This document shows, one piece after another, positions 1 through 9,035 of a stretch of 64,000 nucleotides of DNA. The stretch comes from Campylobacter sp. VBCF_01 NA2. Lineage in GTDB: Bacteria; Campylobacterota; Campylobacteria; Campylobacterales; Campylobacteraceae. Location of the stretch: contig NZ_CP115607.1 in assembly GCF_027797205.1 (NCBI RefSeq), forward strand, positions 930,001 through 994,000, written 5' to 3'. How positions within the stretch are numbered: the first letter of the stretch is position 1; each line of letters starts with the position of its first letter. A program made the position numbers and the translations under genes. Below the pieces are notes generated by a model. The model had not been told where the DNA came from and made no database searches. It worked only from the letters and a program-made list of their open reading frames with translations.

Positions 1-1
1 C

Positions 2-190
2 ATGGATAGCGCTAGCAAGGTGGCTAGCATTTATGGCTCATATATCATCAGAGGCGATTTGGACGCGCTGTTTAGACTCCAAAGCGATATCGAAAACATC
101 TCAGCGCAAAATTTAAACGAAACTATGAAAAAATATCTCAAATTTAAAAATTCAACCACATTGATTTTACGAAAGGAAAACGATGAATAA
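2..190 (+). CDS. C-terminal end of an M16-family zinc peptidase (partial)
   Basis: Only the last roughly 60 residues are present; the frame is open to the window edge, so the Met at base 2 is probably internal. The visible part has the look of a pitrilysin/M16 C-terminal domain (a segment about not aligned subunits followed by a short beta strand before the stop), but carries no catalytic motif. The identification rests mainly on context: in Campylobacter an M16 peptidase gene precedes dapA. The stop overlaps the dapA start by 8 bases, which suggests translational coupling. Moderate confidence in family, none in substrate. Confidence 0.6.
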   Translation: MDSASKVASIYGSYIIRGDLDALFRLQSDIENISAQNLNETMKKYLKFKNSTTLILRKENDE

Positions 191-1079
191 AAATGTAATT
201 ATCGGTTCAATGACCGCATTAATCACACCGTTTAAAGATGGCAAACTTGACGAGCAAACCTACGCCAAACTCATAAAACGCCAAATCGATAACGGCATAA
301 ATGTCCTAGTCCCTGTCGGCACCACAGGCGAGAGCGCCACATTGACCCACGATGAGCACAAAGTCTGCATAGAAATCGCAGTCGATACCTGCAAAAACAC
401 AGGCGTCAAAGTCCTAGCGGGTGCCGGCTCAAACGCCACGCACGAGGCTGTGGATTTAGCCAAATTTGCGCAAGCACATGGGGCCGATGGAATACTCTCT
501 GTCGCGCCATACTACAACAAACCGACCCAAAAAGGCTTGTATCTGCACTACAAAGAGATTGCAAACTCTATCGAAATTCCAGTGCTTTTATACAATGTCC
601 CGGGTAGAACAGGGTGTAATATCGACACAGAAACCATAATCAAGCTTTTTAACGACTGCGACAACATTTATGGCGTAAAAGAGGCAAGTGGCAGTATCGA
701 TAAATGCGTAGATTTGCTAGCGCATGAGCCGAAACTAAGCGTGATTAGTGGCGAGGACGCGATAAACTACCCTATCCTATCAAACGGCGGAAAGGGCGTC
801 ATCTCCGTAACTGCAAATTTATTGCCTGATTATATTTCAAAGCTCGTAAATTTCGGACTAAATAGCGATTATATCAAGGCAAAAGAGATTAATGATGATT
901 TGTATGCAATAAATAAAATTCTCTTTTGCGAAAGCAACCCAATCCCGATAAAAGCGGCAATGTATATCGCTGGGCTAATGCCAGCTTTGGAGTATCGCTT
1001 GCCACTTTGCGAGCCTAGCAAGGAAAATTTAGCTAAAATTGAAGCTGTTATGAAACAATACAATATCAAAGGATTTTAA
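183..1079 (+). CDS. dapA: 4-hydroxy-tetrahydrodipicolinate synthase
   Basis: Condenses pyruvate with aspartate semialdehyde, the first committed step of lysine and meso-diaminopimelate synthesis in the cytoplasm. The 298-residue length is typical. Visible motifs are the GTTGE segment near residue 47, the catalytic Tyr137 in YNVPGRTG, and the Schiff-base Lys166 in YGVKEASG. It overlaps the upstream peptidase frame and its TAA shares an A with the ATG of the next gene (TAATG). A diaminopimelate dehydrogenase gene lies about 4 kb downstream on the other strand, so two steps of the same pathway are in this window. Confidence 0.97.
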   Translation: MNKNVIIGSMTALITPFKDGKLDEQTYAKLIKRQIDNGINVLVPVGTTGESATLTHDEHKVCIEIAVDTCKNTGVKVLAGAGSNATHEAVDLAKFAQAHGADGILSVAPYYNKPTQKGLYLHYKEIANSIEIPVLLYNVPGRTGCNIDTETIIKLFNDCDNIYGVKEASGSIDKCVDLLAHEPKLSVISGEDAINYPILSNGGKGVISVTANLLPDYISKLVNFGLNSDYIKAKEINDDLYAINKILFCESNPIPIKAAMYIAGLMPALEYRLPLCEPSKENLAKIEAVMKQYNIKGF

Positions 1080-1867
1080 TGATAGAAACTATCAACGAAT
1101 TTAAAGGAAAAACCCTAGTAATCAGCGGTGGAACGCGTGGAATCGGTCGCGCGATTGTTTTGGAATTCGCCAAAGTTGGCGTAAATGTCGCCTTTACCTA
1201 CAACTCAAACGAAGAGTTAGCCAAAACCCAAGCAGCGGAGTTAGAGAAGGAATTTGGCATTAAAGCAAGGGCGTACGGCTTAAATATCTTAGAGCCAGAG
1301 ACCTACAAAGAGCTATTTGAAAAGATCGATGCGGATTTTGATAGAGTGGATTTTTTCATCTCAAATGCCATTATTTCGGGTCGTGCGGTGGCTGGTGGAT
1401 ACACTAAATTTATGAAACTAAAACCACGCGGGATTAACAATATCTTTACCGCGACCGTAAATGCCTTTGTCGTGGGCTCGCAAGAAGCAGCCAAACGCAT
1501 GGAAAAGGTAGGCGGTGGCAGTATAATCAGCCTAAGTTCGACTGGAAATTTAGTCTATATCGAGCATTACTCAGGACACGGCACTGCAAAAGCGGCAGTT
1601 GAGGCTATGGCAAGATACGCTGCAACCGAGCTTGGCGAGAAAAATATCCGCGTAAATGTCGTAAGTGGCGGACCAATCGAAACAGACGCGCTAAGAGCTT
1701 TTACGAATTATGAAGAAGTGCGCGACAAAACAGCCGAGCTAAGCCCACTTAATCGCATGGGACAGCCGACAGATTTAGCAGGTGCGTGCCTGTTTTTGTG
1801 TTCGAGCAAGGCTAGTTGGGTTACAGGTCATACATTTATCGTCGATGGCGGAACGACTTTTAAATAA
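1079..1867 (+). CDS. SDR-family enoyl-ACP reductase, FabL-like
   Basis: A 262-residue Rossmann-fold short-chain dehydrogenase. The nucleotide-binding motif GGTRGIG is at residues 17-23. The active site has Tyr164 and Lys171 with six residues between, the Y-x6-K spacing of enoyl-ACP reductases, instead of the Y-x3-K of ordinary SDRs. This fits the FabL type known from Bacillus and related proteins in Helicobacter and Campylobacter, and predicts NAD(P)H reduction of enoyl-ACP in fatty acid elongation. It overlaps dapA by one base and precedes pgsA, so it may be co-transcribed with lipid genes. Another SDR activity cannot be excluded from sequence alone. Confidence 0.82.
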   Translation: MIETINEFKGKTLVISGGTRGIGRAIVLEFAKVGVNVAFTYNSNEELAKTQAAELEKEFGIKARAYGLNILEPETYKELFEKIDADFDRVDFFISNAIISGRAVAGGYTKFMKLKPRGINNIFTATVNAFVVGSQEAAKRMEKVGGGSIISLSSTGNLVYIEHYSGHGTAKAAVEAMARYAATELGEKNIRVNVVSGGPIETDALRAFTNYEEVRDKTAELSPLNRMGQPTDLAGACLFLCSSKASWVTGHTFIVDGGTTFK

Positions 1868-1881
1868 AATTTGGAAAAAAT

Positions 1882-2454
1882 ATGTGGAATTTACCAAATA
1901 TATTAGCAATTTTTAGGGTTTTACTAGCACCTTTGTTTTTTTATCTCATTTTGCTGGCTGGCAATGCCGATAGTAGCGGTATGGTTGGCGCGGTGCATGT
2001 CAGCTGGATAAACTACTTCGCCGCCCTAACCTTCGTAATCGCCTCCGTGACGGACTTTTTCGACGGATTTATCGCTAGAAGCTGGAATCAAATCACCAAA
2101 TTTGGCGGTATCATCGATCCTCTGGCTGATAAAATGCTAACCTTGGCTGGATTTTTAGGGCTTATGTATATTGATAGAGCGAGCCCATGGGCTGTGTATC
2201 TAATCCTAATCCGCGAGTTTTTTATCACAGGTTTTCGCACGGTTATGGTGAGCGAAAATATCAGCGTCTCAGCCTCAATGGCGGGCAAGGTAAAAACGGT
2301 GTCGCAAATGTTTGCCATAGGATTTTTGACAATGCAGTGGAGTGGCGGAAATTTCTTGCTATGGCTCGCAGTGGCACTCACGCTGTATTCGGGACTAGAA
2401 TACATTTTAGCTTATGCTAAAAATCACAAAAAAAATGCAAAAGCAACGGAGTGA
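1882..2454 (+). CDS. pgsA: CDP-diacylglycerol--glycerol-3-phosphate 3-phosphatidyltransferase
   Basis: Integral membrane enzyme making phosphatidylglycerol phosphate. The CDP-alcohol phosphotransferase signature D-x2-D-G-x2-A-R-x8-G-x3-D-x3-D is complete in the stretch from DFFDGFIAR to GGIIDPLADK (about residues 58-85). The rest is hydrophobic with several predicted membrane spans, and the 190-residue length is normal. It starts 14 bases after the FabL-like gene and ends 3 bases before rseP, so it belongs to the same run. Its pathway relative PssA is encoded near 56 kb. Confidence 0.95.
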   Translation: MWNLPNILAIFRVLLAPLFFYLILLAGNADSSGMVGAVHVSWINYFAALTFVIASVTDFFDGFIARSWNQITKFGGIIDPLADKMLTLAGFLGLMYIDRASPWAVYLILIREFFITGFRTVMVSENISVSASMAGKVKTVSQMFAIGFLTMQWSGGNFLLWLAVALTLYSGLEYILAYAKNHKKNAKATE

Positions 2455-2457
2455 TGT

Positions 2458-3576
2458 TTGAAAAGCATACTTTTAACCATAGGAATTTTGCTTTGTGGAT
2501 TGTATTTTTACGGGTTGCATTTTTTCGTAACGATTTTAGCCATTAGCTTTTTGATATTTTTCCACGAGCTTGGCCATTTTAGCGTTGCGCGCCTGCTTGG
2601 CGTGGGCGTAAATGTATTTAGCGTGGGCTTTGGCGAGAAAATTTACACCAAACAAATCGGCGCGACACAGTATTGCATAAGCGCAATCCCGCTTGGCGGA
2701 TATGTCAGCCTAAAAGGCCAAGAGGATTTAGACCCAAGTGCGAAAAATTTCGACCCCGATAGCTACAACACCAAAGGCCCGCTAGCGCGCATTGCCATAC
2801 TTGTGGCTGGGCCTGCATTTAATATAATTTTGGCGTTTTTAATCTACATTAGCCTAGGCTATATCGGCGTAGAGCGTATCGCGCCAATCGTAGGCGCAGT
2901 TAGCGAAAACTCAGCCGCACAAAGTGCTGGAATCATGGTTGGCGATGAAATTTTATCAATAAATGGCGCGCAAATCAGGGAGTGGGACGATATCTCTAAA
3001 AATGTCGTAGCCGGGGATTTAAACCTGCAAATCAAGCGCGCAGGCGAAATCAAAAACCTAAATTTAACCCCAAAAATGGGCGAGAAACTAAACATTTGGC
3101 GAGAGCGTATCCAAACCCCGCTAATCGGAATTTCTCCTGGAAAAGAACCCAAATATATCACGCTCTATCACACGGGCGCTAGCTCGCTAAGTTTTGCGCT
3201 AGATGAGACAATCCAATCGAGCAAAATCATCTTGGTGGGGCTCGAAAAACTAGTCTCGGGCGTCGTATCTCCTAAGGAAATGGGCGGAATCGTCGCTATC
3301 ACCGATATCACGACTAAGGCCGTAAGCTACGGAGCTTCGGTAGTTTTGCTCCTTGTCGCGCTGATTTCTGTGAATTTGGGCATAATAAATCTCTTCCCAA
3401 TCCCGGCTCTTGATGGCGGACATATTTTGTTTAATCTAATCGAGCTTGTGTTTCGCCGCCCAGTGCCAGAGAAGGTTTTCATCGGCGCTAGCTACGCTGG
3501 AATCGCGATTTTGGCAATGCTAATGATTTTTACGATAGTAAATGACTTCGCGCGCATGCTAGGATTTTATCAATGA
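2458..3576 (+). CDS. rseP: RIP metalloprotease RseP / site-2 protease
   Basis: Membrane-embedded zinc protease that cuts transmembrane segments of regulatory proteins. It has HELGH in an N-terminal membrane segment (zinc ligands and catalytic Glu), a periplasmic PDZ domain around residues 130-210, and the C-terminal NLFPIPALDGGH segment with the third metal ligand Asp. At 372 residues it is complete. The start is TTG, since the nearby ATG is in another frame. Its stop overlaps the yggS start (ATGA). The substrate is unknown; no anti-sigma factor is visible nearby. Confidence 0.95.
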   Translation: MKSILLTIGILLCGLYFYGLHFFVTILAISFLIFFHELGHFSVARLLGVGVNVFSVGFGEKIYTKQIGATQYCISAIPLGGYVSLKGQEDLDPSAKNFDPDSYNTKGPLARIAILVAGPAFNIILAFLIYISLGYIGVERIAPIVGAVSENSAAQSAGIMVGDEILSINGAQIREWDDISKNVVAGDLNLQIKRAGEIKNLNLTPKMGEKLNIWRERIQTPLIGISPGKEPKYITLYHTGASSLSFALDETIQSSKIILVGLEKLVSGVVSPKEMGGIVAITDITTKAVSYGASVVLLLVALISVNLGIINLFPIPALDGGHILFNLIELVFRRPVPEKVFIGASYAGIAILAMLMIFTIVNDFARMLGFYQ

Positions 3577-4220
3577 ATCTAGCGCAAATTTTAGAGCGTA
3601 TCCAAAACGCTAGAATTTCGGCTGGAATTTGGGACAGCGTCCGTCTAATCGCTGTGAGCAAAAATGTAGATACTGACGCAGTGCAAAATCTCTACTCGCA
3701 GGGGCAAATCGAATTTGGCGAAAACCGTGTCCAAGAGATGAAACGAAAATGCGAAATTTTAAGCAACCTGCCCCTAAAATGGCACTTCATCGGCTCGCTT
3801 CAAAGCAATAAAATAAATCATTTGCTCTCCTTACGCCCGTGCTTGTGGCAAAGTTGCAACTCTTTTGAGCTTGCTACTGCTGTGAATAAACGGCTAAATT
3901 TCACGCTAGATACGCTTTTGGAGATAAACTCAGCTAACGAAAGTAGCAAAAGCGGGCTTGAAATTTCGCGCGCGATTGATGAGTTTTTGCAAATAAAAGA
4001 GAGTTGCGAAAATCTAAATTTATGCGGTGTGATGAGTATCGGCGCACACTCGAACGATGAGCGCGAAATACAAAAAAGCTTTGAAACCACTTACAAAATT
4101 TTTGAAAATTTGCATCCACACGGCGCAAAAATCTGCTCAATGGGCATGAGCGATGACTTCGAATTAGCCATAAAATGCGGGTCAAATATGGTGCGTTTAG
4201 GACGAATTTTGTATCGATGA
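3573..4220 (+). CDS. yggS: YggS-family pyridoxal phosphate homeostasis protein
   Basis: Single-domain TIM-barrel PLP-binding protein (PLPBP/YBL036C family), 215 residues. The PLP lysine is probably Lys30 in AVSKNVD. Other family motifs are FGENRVQE, WHFIGSLQSNK and the phosphate-binding C-terminal GMSDDFELAIKCGSNMVRLG region. It has no known enzymatic activity and buffers PLP in the cytoplasm. It overlaps rseP by 4 bases at its start and the next membrane gene by 4 bases at its end. Confidence 0.93.
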   Translation: MNLAQILERIQNARISAGIWDSVRLIAVSKNVDTDAVQNLYSQGQIEFGENRVQEMKRKCEILSNLPLKWHFIGSLQSNKINHLLSLRPCLWQSCNSFELATAVNKRLNFTLDTLLEINSANESSKSGLEISRAIDEFLQIKESCENLNLCGVMSIGAHSNDEREIQKSFETTYKIFENLHPHGAKICSMGMSDDFELAIKCGSNMVRLGRILYR

Positions 4221-4645
4221 AAAACGATATCGTAATATTTTTGCTAGGCATTTGCTGTATAGCGTTTCCAGCCCATGATAATTTGTTCATCTGCTTTGAA
4301 ATTTTGCTTTTTAATATTCTAGCTTGCGCCCTATTTATAGCGATTGCGTATAAATTTCAAATCTTGCAAAAACGCTACTTCGCGTTATTTTTTTTGATTT
4401 TGGCAAATCTTGCAACATTGGCGAATATCTGGGGGATGCCGTGGCCTTCTAACGGATACGAAGGCACTATCGTCCGAATCGAGATTTTCAAGGCAATTTC
4501 GGTTTTTAACTTTTGGCTAGTTTATGCTGGATTTTGGCTCTTAGCGGTGCCAATTGTCATCTATATATTCTTTTTGGATCTGCTTGGCAGAATTAGCCTA
4601 AAAATACTTTCTAGCAAAAAATCTATCCAAAATTCGAATATTTAA
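4217..4645 (+). CDS. Small integral membrane protein of unknown function
   Basis: I do not recognise this 142-residue protein. I place the start at the ATG at 4217, which forms an ATGA overlap with the yggS stop; a longer frame would run deep into yggS. It has about four hydrophobic spans and a short basic C-terminal tail rich in Lys and Ser. No enzymatic motif is visible. As the last gene of a tightly packed run, it is probably translated by coupling from yggS. Confidence 0.7.
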   Translation: MKNDIVIFLLGICCIAFPAHDNLFICFEILLFNILACALFIAIAYKFQILQKRYFALFFLILANLATLANIWGMPWPSNGYEGTIVRIEIFKAISVFNFWLVYAGFWLLAVPIVIYIFFLDLLGRISLKILSSKKSIQNSNI

Positions 4646-4737
4646 AACAAAATTCTGCAAATTTGGCTAGTGTTTGTGAAAAAACGAATTTCGCCGTGCA
4701 AATTTGCCAAATTCGGCATTTCACACGGTAAGTAAAT

Positions 4738-5721
4738 TTACAAAATCTCTTTTCTGAGTTGCTCGGGGGTTTTTGGCGAGATTAGAGCTGGTGCGATGTC
4801 AAAAATGCTAAACGCACCGCTTTTGCCGTCCTTATGTAATCTATACGCCGCTCTTGCGTAAGCCACTAGCACGCTAGCTGTGAATTCAGGGTTTGAATCG
4901 AGTTTTAGGCTAAATTCGATTAAATGTTTTGTCTCGCCGTGTTCGCCTGTGCTACCGCTTCTTAGCACGAAGCCACCATGCGGGATTCCGCCGTGTTCGC
5001 GTTTTAGCGTTTCAAGGTCGATAAAATGCACGGTCGTATCGTAATCAGCGAAATAATTTGGCATTGTTTTGATTTCGTTTTCGATTTTTGCTTTATCAGC
5101 GCCATCTTCGGCGACCACGAAACACTCACGCAAATGCTTTTCTCTCGTGCTTAAATTTGGATTTTCTCCGGCTCTGACACTAGCCAACGCACTTTCTATC
5201 GGCACAGTGTATTGTCTAGCATCGACTACGCCTTTGATTCGGCGGATAGCGTCAGAATGTCCTTGGCTCACGCCTTTGCCCCAAAATGTGTAGCTCTCGC
5301 CGTTTTCTAGCACACTTTCGCCCACAAGGCGATTTAGCGAAAACAGACCCGGATCCCAGCCAATAGCGATAATGCCGACATTTCCGCCGCCTTTGGCTGC
5401 CTTATCGACATTTGCAAAGTGTTCAGGGATTTTGGCGTGTGTATCGAAACTATCGACAACGCAGAAGTTTTTGGCAAATTCTGGCGTTTGAGTCGGCAAA
5501 TCGGTCGCCGAGCCACCGCAAAGCACCAAAACATCGAATTTGCCTTTGAAATTTAATATTTCATCTATGCTATAAACACTCGCGCCGCAGGTTTTCACGC
5601 TAGCTGGCTCACGCCTAGAAAAAACGCCGAAAACTTCCATGTCGCTTGTGTTTCGCACGGCAAGTTCCACGCCACGACCTAAATTTCCATAACCTAAAAT
5701 TCCTACTTTGATTTTACTCAT
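4738..5721 (-). CDS. ddh: meso-Diaminopimelate D-dehydrogenase
   Basis: NADPH-dependent enzyme that makes meso-diaminopimelate in one step by reductive amination of tetrahydrodipicolinate, bypassing the acylation branch. At 327 residues it has an N-terminal Rossmann motif GYGNLGRGVE (from residue 11), a VDSFDTH segment, and the WDPGLFSLNR and WGKGVSQGHSDA segments typical of the family. It is convergent with the yggS run and stands alone, with a separate upstream spacer of about 115 bases. The family is patchily distributed in bacteria, so its presence in a Campylobacter is worth noting. Confidence 0.92.
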   Translation of the reverse strand: MSKIKVGILGYGNLGRGVELAVRNTSDMEVFGVFSRREPASVKTCGASVYSIDEILNFKGKFDVLVLCGGSATDLPTQTPEFAKNFCVVDSFDTHAKIPEHFANVDKAAKGGGNVGIIAIGWDPGLFSLNRLVGESVLENGESYTFWGKGVSQGHSDAIRRIKGVVDARQYTVPIESALASVRAGENPNLSTREKHLRECFVVAEDGADKAKIENEIKTMPNYFADYDTTVHFIDLETLKREHGGIPHGGFVLRSGSTGEHGETKHLIEFSLKLDSNPEFTASVLVAYARAAYRLHKDGKSGAFSIFDIAPALISPKTPEQLRKEIL

Positions 5722-5837
5722 TTTTTTATCCTTTTTATTAAATTTTATTTCTGAATTTTGCCTATTTTTGGGCTTTCACGGCACCATCTCAAATCGCCAA
5801 AATCGTTTTGAAAAACCAAAAAATATCATAAAATTTC

Positions 5838-6206
5838 CTATTTTTTAAACATAAAATACACAGCCAAAACTAGGAAAACAAAGCTTATAATGTGGTTTAT
5901 GCGAAAGGCTTCGCTTTTGAAAATCAGCAGTGCAAACACGCTAAAAACGCTAAGTGTGATGACTTCTTGCAGGACTTTGAGCTGCCAAATGTCAAACGAA
6001 CCGCCGTTGCCGATGTAGCCGTATTTGTTGGCTGGTATGAGCAGGCAATACTCGAAAAACGCCACGCACCAGCCAAAGAGAATAATCCCAAAAAGCCCAA
6101 GGTTGCTAAAAAACGGGATTTTGGTAAATTTCAAGTGCGCATACCACGCAATCGTCATCAAAACATTTGAAAAAATCAGTAAAATTATGGTGTAGTATGG
6201 TTTCAT
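5838..6206 (-). CDS. DUF486 / DMT-like small membrane protein
   Basis: A 122-residue, four-helix membrane protein. The segment GWCVAFFEYCLLIPANKYGYIGN in mid-protein is characteristic of the DUF486 family, which resembles half of a drug/metabolite transporter. Function is not established; homo- or heterodimerisation as in small multidrug transporters is an inference. It lies between ddh and valS on the same strand with spacers on both sides and no evident coupling. Confidence 0.8.
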   Translation of the reverse strand: MKPYYTIILLIFSNVLMTIAWYAHLKFTKIPFFSNLGLFGIILFGWCVAFFEYCLLIPANKYGYIGNGGSFDIWQLKVLQEVITLSVFSVFALLIFKSEAFRINHIISFVFLVLAVYFMFKK

Positions 6207-6248
6207 TTTATCTGCCTAAATTTTTAATTTTATACTCTTTCGCATTTT

Positions 6249-8867
6249 TCACTTCACTCCCAAATTTGCGAGTTCCCCGCAAACTTTGCTAAATTGTTCT
6301 TTTGCGTTTGCTAAGCCATTGCGATTTGTTTCGATGACGCTAGCTGGGGCCGATGCCATAAATTTCTCATTTCCTAGCATATTTTCTAGCTTGTTAATCT
6401 CTTTTTCAAGCTTGGTTTTTTGCGAATTCAGGCGATTTATGATAGGGCTTAAATCCACGCCTTCAAGCGCGACAAAGCTTTCTAAATTCGCGCTCACATC
6501 ACGCACGGCATTTGCCACAGGAGCGCTTACAAACTCGATTTCATCGCATTTGGCAAGTGTTTTGATATAATCTTTTGCCCCGCTTAAATCAAATGAGCTT
6601 AGCACAAAAGCCTTTGCGATTTTTGCATTTCCTAGATCGATCGTCGCTTTTGCACGGCGAATGCTCACAATCGCTTCAATCACGCGCTCAAAAAGCTTTT
6701 CGATCCCTTCGTTTTGCGCCGAAGTTTTTGGGTATCTCATCATGGTTACGGATTCTCCGCTCTCCAACGAAGTCCCGCTAAGCTCGTGGTAAAGATATTC
6801 GCTGATAAACGGCATAAATGGGCTAAGAAGCTTCAAAGCTTCTTTAAAAATCATACCAAGCTCAGGGATTGCGGCTTTGTTTGCTTTGCTTAGCTCAATC
6901 CCCCAGTCGCAAAATTCGTCCCAAAAAAACTTATACAAATCAGTCGCAGCGTCGTTGAAGCGATACGCGTCGAGATTCGCCCTGACCGAATTTACACACG
7001 CTTTAAAACGGCTTAGCATATATTCTCCAAGCTCGGTTTTAATTTCGCTCTCAACCAAATCATCAAATTTGCTTGAATTTAAAAGCAAAAATTTACTCGC
7101 ATTGTAAAGTTTATTTACGAAATTTCTATAAATCAAAAGCTTATCGTCGCTTAGGCGCAGATCCCGTCCCTGCACGCACAAAACGGTCAGCGTAAAACGC
7201 AAAATGTCGGCTGAGTATTCATCGATTTTATCAAGCGGATCGACGATATTTTTGCTTGATTTACTCATTTTTTTGCCGTCTTTGTCCTTAACTAGGGCGT
7301 GAAGATAGACATCTTTAAACGGCAATTTGGCAGTAGCGTTTTCGCATTGGAAAAACATTCTTGCAACCCAAAAGAAAAGTATGTCAAAGCCCGTAATCAG
7401 CATAGTATTTGGATAAAACTCTTTCAAATCGCTCTCATGCCATTTTTCATCTTTTAGCGCGTCGCCATTGCCCCAGCCAAGTGTGGAAATCGGCCACAAG
7501 CCGCTAGAAAACCAAGTATCAAGGACATCCGGGTCTTGCGTGAATTTCGCACTACCGCATTTTGGGCATTTGCTAGGGTTTTCGCACTCGTCCGCCCACT
7601 CGTGTCCGCACTCGCAGTAAAACACAGGGATTCGGTGTCCCCACCAAAGCTGACGGCTAATGCACCAGTCTTTTAGCTCTCTCATCCACGCATTGAAGCT
7701 ATTTATCCAGTGCGCTGGGAAAAACTCAGCTCCGCCGTCATTTACCATTTTTATGGCATTTTTAGCGATGTCAGATTTCACAAACCATTGCTTTGAAATA
7801 TAGGGCTCGACGACATTTTTACAGCGGTAGCAATACCCGACTTGATTTTCGTAATCTTCGATTTTTTCGATAAAGCCCAGCTCATCAAGCTTTGCGACGA
7901 TTTTATCTCTGGCTTCAAGGCGTTCAAGTCCAGCAAATTCGCCACAATATTCGTTTAAAATTCCCTTTTCATCGAAGATTGTGATAAATTCCAAATCGTG
8001 GCGATTGCCGACTTCGTAGTCGTTTTGATCATGCGCTGGTGTTACTTTTACGCAGCCTGTTCCAAAAGCCATATCGACATGCTCGTCGGCGATGATTTTG
8101 ATTTTTCTCCCTATAATAGGGAGTTCTACAAATTTTCCGATTAAATTTTTATAGCGTTCATCGTTTGGATTTACCATTACAGCAGTGTCGCCGAAATATG
8201 TTTCAGGACGCGTTGTAGCCACAACTATAAATTTATCTTTTTCGCCGTCCAAATAATATCGCACATAGTAAAGTTTGCCTTTATTTGCCTTGTGTTCGAC
8301 TTCGACATCGCTAAGTGCGCCGTCGTGAGTGCACCAATTCACCATATAATTTCCGCGAACAATAAGCCCTTTTTCGTATAAATTCACAAATGCTTTTCGC
8401 ACGGCGTTTTTAAGCCCGTCGTCCATGGTAAATCTCTCTCTACTCCACGCTGGACCCACGCCAAGACGGCGGATTTGTCGAACTATCGTGCCGCCGCTTT
8501 GCTCTTTCCATTTCCAAACATGTTTTAAAAACTCTTCCCTGCCGATTTCTTCTTTTTTTATGCCTTTGGCTAAAAGTTCGCGTTCGACGACATTTTGAGT
8601 GGCGATTCCTGCGTGATCAAGCCCTGGTTGATACAGTGCTTTGTATCCGTCCATGCGTTTATAACGAGTCATAATATCTTGCAAGGTGCAAGTAAGAGAG
8701 TGTCCTATGTGCAAAACGCCCGTTACATTTGGCGGTGGCATCATAATGCAAAATGTTTTGCCCTTTTCTTGGATATTTTTGTTGCCGTCGATCTCGAAAT
8801 AACCGCGTTCTTCCCAAATTTTATAAAATTTTTCTTCAACTTCTTTTGGATTGTAAAAATCTGCCAT
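6249..8867 (-). CDS. valS: Valine--tRNA ligase
   Basis: Class I aminoacyl-tRNA synthetase charging tRNA-Val. It contains HIGH within GVLHIGHSL, KMSKS within GKKMSKSSKN, a zinc-type Cys cluster (CECGHEW...CPKCG), the CP1 editing domain and the C-terminal coiled-coil arm. I chose the ATG at 8867 (protein starting MADFYNPKE) over the frame's first Met, 18 codons upstream, because homologs begin there and an AAGG ribosome site precedes it. The result is 872 residues. It is transcribed divergently from the Kef-type antiporter gene. Confidence 0.96.
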   Translation of the reverse strand: MADFYNPKEVEEKFYKIWEERGYFEIDGNKNIQEKGKTFCIMMPPPNVTGVLHIGHSLTCTLQDIMTRYKRMDGYKALYQPGLDHAGIATQNVVERELLAKGIKKEEIGREEFLKHVWKWKEQSGGTIVRQIRRLGVGPAWSRERFTMDDGLKNAVRKAFVNLYEKGLIVRGNYMVNWCTHDGALSDVEVEHKANKGKLYYVRYYLDGEKDKFIVVATTRPETYFGDTAVMVNPNDERYKNLIGKFVELPIIGRKIKIIADEHVDMAFGTGCVKVTPAHDQNDYEVGNRHDLEFITIFDEKGILNEYCGEFAGLERLEARDKIVAKLDELGFIEKIEDYENQVGYCYRCKNVVEPYISKQWFVKSDIAKNAIKMVNDGGAEFFPAHWINSFNAWMRELKDWCISRQLWWGHRIPVFYCECGHEWADECENPSKCPKCGSAKFTQDPDVLDTWFSSGLWPISTLGWGNGDALKDEKWHESDLKEFYPNTMLITGFDILFFWVARMFFQCENATAKLPFKDVYLHALVKDKDGKKMSKSSKNIVDPLDKIDEYSADILRFTLTVLCVQGRDLRLSDDKLLIYRNFVNKLYNASKFLLLNSSKFDDLVESEIKTELGEYMLSRFKACVNSVRANLDAYRFNDAATDLYKFFWDEFCDWGIELSKANKAAIPELGMIFKEALKLLSPFMPFISEYLYHELSGTSLESGESVTMMRYPKTSAQNEGIEKLFERVIEAIVSIRRAKATIDLGNAKIAKAFVLSSFDLSGAKDYIKTLAKCDEIEFVSAPVANAVRDVSANLESFVALEGVDLSPIINRLNSQKTKLEKEINKLENMLGNEKFMASAPASVIETNRNGLANAKEQFSKVCGELANLGVK

Positions 8868-9035
8868 TTTAACTGCCTTTTTATTTGATTTTAAAAACTG
8901 ATGATTATAGTTAAATTTCACTAAAAACCAGTTAAAATTCGAAATTTTATCGCCAAATTTGCCCTAAATTTGCGATATTTTAAGCAAAATTTTAGTAAAA
9001 TCAAAGATTTAAAATTTTCCCCAGAAAGGTTGCAA

